NCBI GenBank assembly: GCA_964371725.1
Contig: CAYJNQ010000031.1
Coordinates: 1 to 21,553, forward strand
Reading direction: 5' to 3'
DNA: 21,553 nt
Source: JAAYCI01 sp964371725
GTDB lineage: Bacteria; Bacillota; Clostridia; Oscillospirales; Ruminococcaceae
Shown: positions 15,377-21,553 of the stretch, piece by piece
How positions within the stretch are numbered: position 1 is the first letter of the stretch
Layout of the letters: the number at the start of each line of letters is the position of its first letter
Notes under the pieces: generated by a model
The model's input: only the letters and a program-made list of their open reading frames with translations
The model's database searches: none
Told to the model about the DNA's origin: nothing
Made by a program: the position numbers and the translations under genes

Positions 15377-15405
15377 ATTGTATCCGACCGATTCTGTCCT
15401 GTCAA
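15377..15405 (-). promoter_or_regulatory. sigma-A promoter of csoR and the metal ATPase
   Basis: Consensus -35 TTGACA (15400-15405), a 17-bp spacer and -10 TACAAT (15377-15382, one mismatch to TATAAT). The predicted start falls inside the adjoining operator, about 50 bp before the csoR ATG. It is the strongest-looking promoter in the window. Confidence 0.85.
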
Positions 15406-15779
15406 TGGTTTTCACAAAGAAACAACCCTGTTTAAAGCTTGATTCCCCTTACAGAACACCCAAGCCCCCGAGCCGCTGCCCACATACAGCTCGTTTCCTT
15501 TTATTCTTTTGGCCGGTACACCAGTCTTGCCAAAGCACGCGAATAACCACTTGTGTATTGAAAGTATCCGTCTCTTGCTCTGCTACTCGCTTCGCTTTGC
15601 TTGAACCCTGCAAGAGCGCACACCGCTAAAGAAGCAAACAAAACGCCCTGGTTGCCGTGGAAGGGGCAGTCGCAAGCATATTCACCGTCTCTTTGCAAAA
15701 ATTTCATTATGTGGCAAAGCGTGAAGAATGCTCGACAAGTGGGCCGATGTTGTATCCAATCAAGCTTTGTATCCGACCG
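15378..15779. repeat. 13-bp direct repeat at both ends of a 402-bp stretch
   Basis: TTGTATCCGACCG occurs at 15378-15390 and again at 15767-15779, each preceded by AGCT or AGCTA. A third partial copy, TTGTATCC, is at 15750-15757. An 11-bp inverted pair, AAAGCTTGATT (15434-15444) and AATCAAGCTTT (15758-15768), lies in the same stretch. The first copy overlaps the csoR -10. The arrangement recalls an insertion with target duplication, but the inverted pair is not placed symmetrically and no transposase is present. Confidence 0.45.
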
Positions 15780-16004
15780 TTTAAAAAAAGAATGCGGCAA
15801 AACCAAAACAAAAAGAACCGTCGCAATGGGTAACCGAAACCCAATTCGTCGGTTCTTTTCATATTCAGCGCACCTGCCACCCTATTTCAAAACAGTGAAC
15901 CCCAAGGCGAACAACAGCCTATACATTGTGGGACTAAAAAGGCATAAGCCGGAATGCGTCCTTAACATAGGCACTTGTGCCGGCATGTCACTTATCCATT
16001 CGTT
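15406..16004. other. Long non-coding stretch between the metal operon and the carbohydrate operon
   Basis: This is 599 bp with no gene I can support. Open frames exist on both strands (for example 15501-15806 minus and 15601-16083 plus) but lack ribosome sites and recognisable families, and the plus frame runs into the neighbouring gene. It holds the right-hand direct-repeat copy, the inverted AAAGCTTGATT pair, a terminator hairpin (15811-15859) and a small GGCAC/GTGCC stem near 15970. No tRNA-like fold was noticed. Confidence 0.6.
15811..15859 (-). terminator. Intrinsic terminator of the phosphorylase/GH3 operon
   Basis: AAAAGAACCG (15811-15820) and CGGTTCTTTT (15850-15859) are exact complements. 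The stem extends inward by CG with one mismatch, and TGGGT/ACCCA pair inside. On the minus strand the stem is followed by a T-rich tract (TTTTTGTTTTGGTTTT), so it suits genes read from the right. It is about 145 nt past the stop of the phosphorylase-like gene. The A/T flanks could also let it work on the plus strand. Confidence 0.75.
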
Positions 16005-19000
16005 TTATACCAAAATCTCAATTTGCAAAATTTTGCGGCGGCGTTCGAACAAAGAAAGGCTGTCGTCTTCACTCAGGCTATAGGAGAACTGTTTTACCGT
16101 CTTATTTTCTGTGTGCAGAACAAGACCTCTTTGTGCCGATTTTTTATATAGGCAGGGCGTACCATAACAAGTGAAACGGATGGTGCCGTCTTCGCAAAAC
16201 TCCCCTTCCCTCAGAAATGCCGGCTCAAACCGAAGCCGCCCTTTTGACACACGCACACCCAGTTCCCCTCGGCGCATCAGGATGCTTTCTTTCACTTGGC
16301 CGGTCATACCGGGTTGTTCTGCGGTTTTGTTAAACGAGGTGTGCGAGTAGGGCTCTATGGGAATCACACCACATTGCGCCGGCGATTTTCGGTAAACAAA
16401 ACCCTGTAAAAGGGCGTTGTAATCCGCATAGATTTCTTGAATGTCCTCCCCATTTTCATGGGCCCTCTGGGCCGTTTCCAAAATGCCGAGGGCAAATTTT
16501 GCATTTTGATGCCAATACACACATCCGATGCCCTCAAATTTGTACATCACATCACTGCGTCCGTTGAATTTTCTGTGGCCGAATACGCGCTCGTATTCTA
16601 AGAGCAATGCACCGGTTTCCGCGCTTGTAAGCCCGGCCTTTTCACAGGTTTTTTGCAAAATCGCCGCATTTTCAAGACGCGCGTCAAAATGCAAAACGCC
16701 GGTTGCATCTTTTTCCAAAACACCTTCTATGGGCGAAAAAGTTTTTTGCACCGTGTTTTTATCGAAAAACTTACGGGTCTTTTGTACTGGATACAGGGTA
16801 TGATACCCTTCGTCTTCGTCATACAATGGTGCACGCATGGCTTTTGTCAAACGGCACACTTCCTCTTTGTCAAGGCCACCGCTGCCAATGATGGCTGATT
16901 GCCCTTCCAACATTGTTTTCATCGCTTTAACGGTAAAATCCTCACAAAGTAAATTGTAGCTTACATACACATCTCCCTTGTTTTCGTCTATGGTATATGC
17001 CACCAACGCCTGCGCCGTGTTCAAAAATTCTCTCACATCTTGTGTTGTGGCGGTCATTTTTTCAGAGAATCCATGTTCATACACACTACGATGATACGTC
17101 AAAAAAAGGGAACACATTTCATCGAGCATGGCTTTTTCATTCCCTTTATAGTTTCCTTCGTATTTTTGTAAGATTTGTGTGAGAGACTGTAGCCACACAA
17201 ATACTTCTTTAGAAAAACGAAAATCCTCCTGTTGTTTTTCAAACAGCTCTTGTAAGAATGTGAGATAGGCTTTTAAGTGATACACCGTTACCATGGAAAG
17301 GCCAATGCCCACAATGGCATTGTTGGCATCGTTCCACTCAGGGCGCTGGGTATTCATCCAAATACCACCGCCTGGCAAGAGGTTGCACATCTTGCTTAAA
17401 GCAGGCACAAGCAATTTTTCGGCAAGGTTTGCGGTATACACTTCTCCATCTTGTAAAACCAATTTGGCATCTGTTCCAAATGCGGCGCTCAAACGCTCAA
17501 TTTCTTCATCTCTTTTTCTGTCGAATACAATGGTGTTTTTGCTGTCTTTTAGGATATCGCTGTAGTCTCGCAAGCGATAGGGGACGTTAGCGTAGCTGAA
17601 AATCTCTCGCGTGAGCATCTTTTGCAAGGCATCCGGAAAATGATGAGAGAGACCTTGCAGCAAGCGAAGTAGGTAGATAATCTGATGGTCTCCCCAATAA
17701 CCAAGGCCCGAAAATGGGTTGTCCGGCTCAGGTTTTTCCCACTCGATGCCCTCGTTGTTCAGGCGATAGGGGTTGAACCCATCGATGGTGGAGGCATTGA
17801 CAAATTTTGCCACCATGTGCTCGTAATACACAGGATAAGAAAGACCCAATGCCTCCCAGTTTTGGAAGATATCGCGCCAGTTCCCCTCATAATGCACCAA
17901 TTTTTCACCCTTTTCGTCTTTGAGGGCAATGTTAAAGCGGTTCCATGGGCGCGAGGGGTCACCGTGTCGACGTGAAAAAGAAAGCGGCATAAATTCTAGC
18001 GCCAAGCGTTCGAACAGTCGATCTTTTCGGCAGACAGCAAGAAGTTCTTGCACGGTTTTACAGGCTTTTATTTCTTCTAGAAGTGCCGTGTTTTTAAGGG
18101 CGTTCCGGTTTCGCACTGCAATGAACTTGTAGAACAAATCGTAGCAAAAGACGTATCCTTCTTCAAAGGTGCCGCCACGCATCACATTGTACAGCGTGCT
18201 CAAATAGTGGGAAGCACAGGCAACTTCATCGCCGCTTTGTTGCAGGCCATCGGCATTTTCAACAATGTTCACAAGGGTTTTTGTGCCCTCTTCCACGTTT
18301 TGGAACAGGCCGCTGAAATCTGCTTTTTTCACAAACAGGTACATATCGGCAAGCTGTGCATGGGTGTAGCCGCTATCGAGCACAAGCGAGTGTCCCTCGG
18401 CACCTTTCGGCGCAAGTTCTCTTTGCATGTGGACAAAGTAAGCGCATTTTTTTCCATAGCAATCGCCACTTTGTGGCAGACGCTCGCCTTGCAAAAATTT
18501 TTCAAAACAGTCGGGGTCTAAATACACGTCGGCCTTTTGCGCTGTGTGGTAGGCAATGTTGGCCCGTAGCATTTCAAGTGGGTTGGGCGTATCGTTAATG
18601 GTCGTGGTTTGCGAAAAAACCGCAAGATTTTCACCCAGCAGTTCAGCGGCCTTGTAGGCATCCACCAAAGTGGATGCACTTGCCTCCAGTGCCGGGGCCA
18701 CGCCATAGGGCATCATGTTGGTAAGGCCGTCCAGCCACTCTACAGAAACCGCTTCATCAGATAGATTTTGCAGTTTCACACTTTTTACAAAGCCATATTT
18801 TTCGCTTGTTTCATAGCGATATGTGTAGGAAAGTTGTAAGTCGTGATGAATCTCTTCCAGCATGACGCTATTTGCATAGTAGGCTTTGTATAGGTTGCGG
18901 GTGATGTTGTAATGGTGGGCACCATTTTTTTCAAACACCTGCCAAGTTTTCCCCTTTACTTTTAGGGCTGCTTTTGCTCCGGTGGCATAGTCATTGTTCA

Positions 19001-19202
19001 GCTTGTCGTCTGTAACATAGGGAAACAGATTTCCCTGTGCATTTTTGCGCCCGGCTGTTACACCGCCACCGGAAGAGAGAAACACCCACAAATCACTGGC
19101 CGAAACCACCTGAATTAAAAAAGGCCGCAAGGTTTCGACATGGCTTATTTTATAATAGGCTACGCCGTCTACTGTGACAAAAGTGCCTGTTGTTTTGCTC
19201 AT
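16005..19202 (-). CDS. Cellobiose-phosphorylase-like protein (GH94/GH149/GH161-type), substrate unknown
   Basis: A 1065-aa cytoplasmic-looking protein with no signal peptide. The N-terminal third (FLSSGGGVTAGR at 41-52, PYVTDDKL at 61-68) looks like the beta-sandwich of beta-glycoside phosphorylases. The centre has the (alpha/alpha)6-barrel-type stretches YEGNWRDIFQNWEAL (438-452), GYWGDHQIIY (501-510) and RPEWNDANNAIVG (620-632). D444 and D625 are both placed where a general acid could sit; I cannot decide between them. Such enzymes split beta-glucosides with phosphate to give a sugar 1-phosphate. It is longer than classical GH94 cellobiose phosphorylase (about 800 aa) and nearer in size to GH149/GH161 beta-1,3-glucan phosphorylases. 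The start is ATG 19202 after AAAGGGAA; it lies 12 nt after the GH3 gene, so it is cotranscribed and probably works on related sugars. Confidence 0.65.
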   Translation of the reverse strand: MSKTTGTFVTVDGVAYYKISHVETLRPFLIQVVSASDLWVFLSSGGGVTAGRKNAQGNLFPYVTDDKLNNDYATGAKAALKVKGKTWQVFEKNGAHHYNITRNLYKAYYANSVMLEEIHHDLQLSYTYRYETSEKYGFVKSVKLQNLSDEAVSVEWLDGLTNMMPYGVAPALEASASTLVDAYKAAELLGENLAVFSQTTTINDTPNPLEMLRANIAYHTAQKADVYLDPDCFEKFLQGERLPQSGDCYGKKCAYFVHMQRELAPKGAEGHSLVLDSGYTHAQLADMYLFVKKADFSGLFQNVEEGTKTLVNIVENADGLQQSGDEVACASHYLSTLYNVMRGGTFEEGYVFCYDLFYKFIAVRNRNALKNTALLEEIKACKTVQELLAVCRKDRLFERLALEFMPLSFSRRHGDPSRPWNRFNIALKDEKGEKLVHYEGNWRDIFQNWEALGLSYPVYYEHMVAKFVNASTIDGFNPYRLNNEGIEWEKPEPDNPFSGLGYWGDHQIIYLLRLLQGLSHHFPDALQKMLTREIFSYANVPYRLRDYSDILKDSKNTIVFDRKRDEEIERLSAAFGTDAKLVLQDGEVYTANLAEKLLVPALSKMCNLLPGGGIWMNTQRPEWNDANNAIVGIGLSMVTVYHLKAYLTFLQELFEKQQEDFRFSKEVFVWLQSLTQILQKYEGNYKGNEKAMLDEMCSLFLTYHRSVYEHGFSEKMTATTQDVREFLNTAQALVAYTIDENKGDVYVSYNLLCEDFTVKAMKTMLEGQSAIIGSGGLDKEEVCRLTKAMRAPLYDEDEGYHTLYPVQKTRKFFDKNTVQKTFSPIEGVLEKDATGVLHFDARLENAAILQKTCEKAGLTSAETGALLLEYERVFGHRKFNGRSDVMYKFEGIGCVYWHQNAKFALGILETAQRAHENGEDIQEIYADYNALLQGFVYRKSPAQCGVIPIEPYSHTSFNKTAEQPGMTGQVKESILMRRGELGVRVSKGRLRFEPAFLREGEFCEDGTIRFTCYGTPCLYKKSAQRGLVLHTENKTVKQFSYSLSEDDSLSLFERRRKILQIEILV

Positions 19203-19214
19203 AAAGTTCCCTTT

Positions 19215-21553
19215 CTATCTTTCGTCTGTCTTCCTTATCACACAAGAACGCACGCGTAGGCCGCTGTCTCCAAAAAATAGCTCCACATAGGTATGAATGG
19301 TGGCAAACGCCTCAAATTCCTCCCGAAATATGCCGCTTTCCCCTCCTTTTAAGGTGAACACTTTTGCAATGGACCCGTTGATTTTCAACGTGAGGGGTAA
19401 TTGTGCAAGCGGCGGTGCCTTGGCCAAAAGATCGAATTCAATTGTATAGCGGCCCGGCTCTTTCTGGAACAACACGAAACTGTTGGCACTCCCCTTGCCG
19501 GTATCCAGTTCTTCACAGTTTAAACGAAGTTCTTTTTCAAGCGTAAATTCACCCAGGTTTTGAATGTGTTTTCTGCTGTTTTCCGGCACATTGAGCAGCT
19601 CTACTTCTTGAAAGCCATTGGCACAGGCAGTTTCTTGTATCGCTGTTAAAATATTGCACGCCCCACGCACAAGCTGCGCCCTTGTCAATGCACCGCTTTG
19701 CAAAGCCTCTTTGCTATTGTCTCCACCACTGTTGCTCTCGCTGTTGGCACACACCATAAACACATCATTTTGTGCGCAAATCATATCGGCCGTGTTTTGC
19801 TCGCTTGCCTCTCCATCCTCTTGGTTCATGGTGGCCCACCAGTCGGTCATCACCACCCCTTCAAAGCCCCAGTCTTCTCGCAAAACCATGGTGTTCAGTT
19901 CATAATTTGAGGCCGCCTGTGTTCCGTTAATGGGGTTATAGGCCGTCATCACGGCATAGGCACCGCCCTTCACGGCCATTTCAAAACCCTTCAGATAAAT
20001 TTCCCTCATTGCGCGTGCACTCACGAGCGCATTTACGGTTTTTCGTGCTTTTTCCTGGTTGTTTGCGGCAAAATGTTTAATGACGCCGATAAGGCCATAG
20101 CGCCTCATGGTTTGTATTTGCGTGGTGGCCATCTTGCCGGTAAGGAAGGGATCTTCCGAGTAGTATTCAAAATTTCGGCCACAAAGTGGGTGACGGTGGA
20201 TGTTCATCCCGGGCCCCAAAAGCATATCAATTTTGTGATATTGCATCTCGGCGCACAAAAACCCAAACAATTCCTCGCTGAGCTCTGTGTTGAATGTGGC
20301 AGCAATGGCCGTGGCATTGGGAATGCTAAATGCCATGGTACCGCAATCCATGCGCAGGCCACTTGGGCCGTCTGCACAGCAAACCAACGGCAGGCGGCGT
20401 TGTTCTTTTAAAGCAACGCTCACACCGCCAAAGGTACCGGCCGTTCCGGGTGTCACCTTGGGCGAGCACATCCCCTCGCCACGTGAAAGGCAAATGAGCT
20501 CGTCGTCGCTCAAATCGTTTGCCAACATCTCTACGCTGATAACCCCCATCGTTACATCATCAAAGGTATAACTGAAATTCGTTTTAACGGCTGTTTTGGG
20601 CGCTGATTGTTCCATTCGCTTCACAAGCGCATCCTCTCGCAAACGGGCATTTTCATACAGGAGGCACACCTTTTCGCCGTCTTCTTTGGCCGTCATTTTT
20701 AAAAAGGGTTTATGTGGCAACAAAGCAGGCGTGCAGCTTATAAGGCACTCCTCTTTTTCAAGGAAAAAACCACCCTCTCTTTTTGCCTCTCGCACATCAA
20801 AACCCACATAGAAATGATAGTTGCCTTTTTCCAAAACAAAAGCAGAGATTTTTTCGTTAAACGAGGCGAAGTCTGAAAAACCCACTTCAATGCAAAGTGT
20901 TTGCGTTTCTCCCGGCTTTAAAGTACTTGTTTTGGCAAAGCCGCAAAGCACCCGGCTCGCCTTGCCCAAACACCCCTGTGGTGCTTTGACATATACTTGC
21001 ACGGCTTTTTTTCCACTTTTGCCGCCTGCGTTTTTTACACAAATTGAAAACAAACAGCGCTCGTCTTCTTTTTGCATAGTGACCTTCTCAATGGCAAAGC
21101 TTGTGTAGGAAAGCCCAAAGCCAAAGGGGTACTGCACAGCATCTTTGGCAAACGTTTCAAAATAGCGGTAGCCCACAAAGATGTCCTCGGCATAGATATT
21201 TTCTGTTTCACCGCCAAAGTTTGGGCTGGAAGGATAGTCGTTCAAACAATAGGCCACCGTGTTTGGCAAAGAGCCGGACGGGTTTACATCGCCACACAGA
21301 ACATCGGCATAGCCGTTTCCGCTTTCGATGCCACCATGAAAAGCATAAAGCACAGCGGCAGGGCAAAACATTTTTACAAAAGACAAATCCATAAGGCCGC
21401 CCACATTCAAAACAACGGCCACCCGTTTAAACACTTGGCACACAAGGGCTAAATTTTCCCTTTCGGTTTGGCTTAAATAAAAGCTTCCTTCGCACGGCTC
21501 GCTGTCTTTGTCCTCACCGGCACTGCGCCCAATCACAAACACGGCAATGTCAC
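19215..21553 (-). CDS. GH3 beta-glucosidase, circularly permuted, N-terminus off the edge
   Basis: The frame is open to the right edge, so the first part (perhaps about 100 residues) is missing; the GTG at 21542 is internal. Residues are counted from it. The order is reversed from normal GH3: the alpha/beta sandwich domain comes first (IGRSAGEDKD; YAEDIFVGYRYFE at 117-129; PFGFGLSYTSF at 139-149). Then come a fibronectin-III-like domain (about 150-260) and the TIM-barrel (DGPSGLR 391-397, GRNFEYYSEDP 455-465, KHFAANNQE 489-497). The catalytic nucleophile D567 is in VVMTDWW. E119 is a candidate acid/base. This order is known for Ruminococcus albus and Butyrivibrio beta-glucosidases. A further C-terminal beta-rich region (about 660-775) follows. 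No secretion signal can be judged. It is upstream partner of the phosphorylase-like gene. Confidence 0.93.
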   Translation of the reverse strand, partial: DIAVFVIGRSAGEDKDSEPCEGSFYLSQTERENLALVCQVFKRVAVVLNVGGLMDLSFVKMFCPAAVLYAFHGGIESGNGYADVLCGDVNPSGSLPNTVAYCLNDYPSSPNFGGETENIYAEDIFVGYRYFETFAKDAVQYPFGFGLSYTSFAIEKVTMQKEDERCLFSICVKNAGGKSGKKAVQVYVKAPQGCLGKASRVLCGFAKTSTLKPGETQTLCIEVGFSDFASFNEKISAFVLEKGNYHFYVGFDVREAKREGGFFLEKEECLISCTPALLPHKPFLKMTAKEDGEKVCLLYENARLREDALVKRMEQSAPKTAVKTNFSYTFDDVTMGVISVEMLANDLSDDELICLSRGEGMCSPKVTPGTAGTFGGVSVALKEQRRLPLVCCADGPSGLRMDCGTMAFSIPNATAIAATFNTELSEELFGFLCAEMQYHKIDMLLGPGMNIHRHPLCGRNFEYYSEDPFLTGKMATTQIQTMRRYGLIGVIKHFAANNQEKARKTVNALVSARAMREIYLKGFEMAVKGGAYAVMTAYNPINGTQAASNYELNTMVLREDWGFEGVVMTDWWATMNQEDGEASEQNTADMICAQNDVFMVCANSESNSGGDNSKEALQSGALTRAQLVRGACNILTAIQETACANGFQEVELLNVPENSRKHIQNLGEFTLEKELRLNCEELDTGKGSANSFVLFQKEPGRYTIEFDLLAKAPPLAQLPLTLKINGSIAKVFTLKGGESGIFREEFEAFATIHTYVELFFGDSGLRVRSCVIRKTDER

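Noticed and set aside
15501..15806. 101-aa minus-strand ORF in the gap left of the phosphorylase gene
   Set aside because: No ribosome site and no recognisable family. It is retained only as part of the unexplained stretch.
15601..16083. 160-aa plus-strand ORF
   Set aside because: It runs through the terminator and into the antisense of the phosphorylase-like gene, and its composition is not protein-like.
1..21553. CRISPR arrays, tRNA/rRNA genes, phage or transposase genes, toxin-antitoxin pairs
   Set aside because: I looked on both strands and saw no regularly spaced repeats, no RNA gene folds and no such proteins.

Overview
The window reads as a chromosomal segment from a Gram-positive, probably anaerobic Clostridia-type bacterium (Oscillospiraceae/Ruminococcaceae-like is a guess). 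The grounds are an E. hirae-order V-type ATPase operon, strong AGGAGG ribosome sites, frequent TTG/GTG starts, a CsoR-controlled P1B ATPase, a DUF362 protein with a cysteine-rich tail, and a circularly permuted GH3 beta-glucosidase of the kind known from Ruminococcus and Butyrivibrio. No phage, insertion sequence, CRISPR array, rRNA or tRNA gene was found.

Layout, left to right. (1) 1-6842, minus strand: a tightly packed V-type ATPase operon in the order ntpF-I-K-E-C-G-A-B, with ntpB running off the left edge after eight codons. All five residues that bind Na+ in the E. hirae K ring are present in NtpK, so a sodium-motive enzyme is likely. A promoter candidate and two small leader hairpins lie at 6883-6966. 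(2) 7186-11670, plus strand: a divergent three-gene run encoding a D-Ala-D-Ala carboxypeptidase, a nicotinate phosphoribosyltransferase and a multi-spanning GT-C-like glycosyltransferase. (3) 11712-12770, minus: a DUF362 protein with six cysteines in its C-terminal part. (4) 12771-13137: no intact gene. It holds the DUF362 promoter, a plus-strand C-terminal gene remnant and an 81-bp imperfect palindrome. (5) 13138-15405, minus: csoR and a P1B metal ATPase with a clear -35/-10 promoter and a perfect 10+10 bp operator just downstream of the -10. This block is visibly lower in G+C than its neighbours and looks acquired. (6) 15406-16004: no credible gene; short direct and inverted repeats and a terminator hairpin. 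(7) 16005-21553, minus: a carbohydrate operon with a large cellobiose-phosphorylase-like protein downstream of a permuted GH3 beta-glucosidase that runs off the right edge.

How the parts fit. The V-ATPase is expected to link ATP hydrolysis or synthesis to ion (likely Na+) flow. The carboxypeptidase and GT-C protein point to the envelope, and the phosphoribosyltransferase to NAD salvage. The csoR operon is a self-contained metal-efflux module whose sensor has the Cu(I) Cys-His-Cys triad, but whose pump has a non-canonical metal site. The GH3 and phosphorylase-like enzymes probably act in turn on a beta-glucan or other beta-glucoside. No obviously new multi-gene system is evident. The items most worth a second look are the ATPase metal site, the phosphorylase-like enzyme's substrate, the low-G+C island and the unexplained repeats around it.
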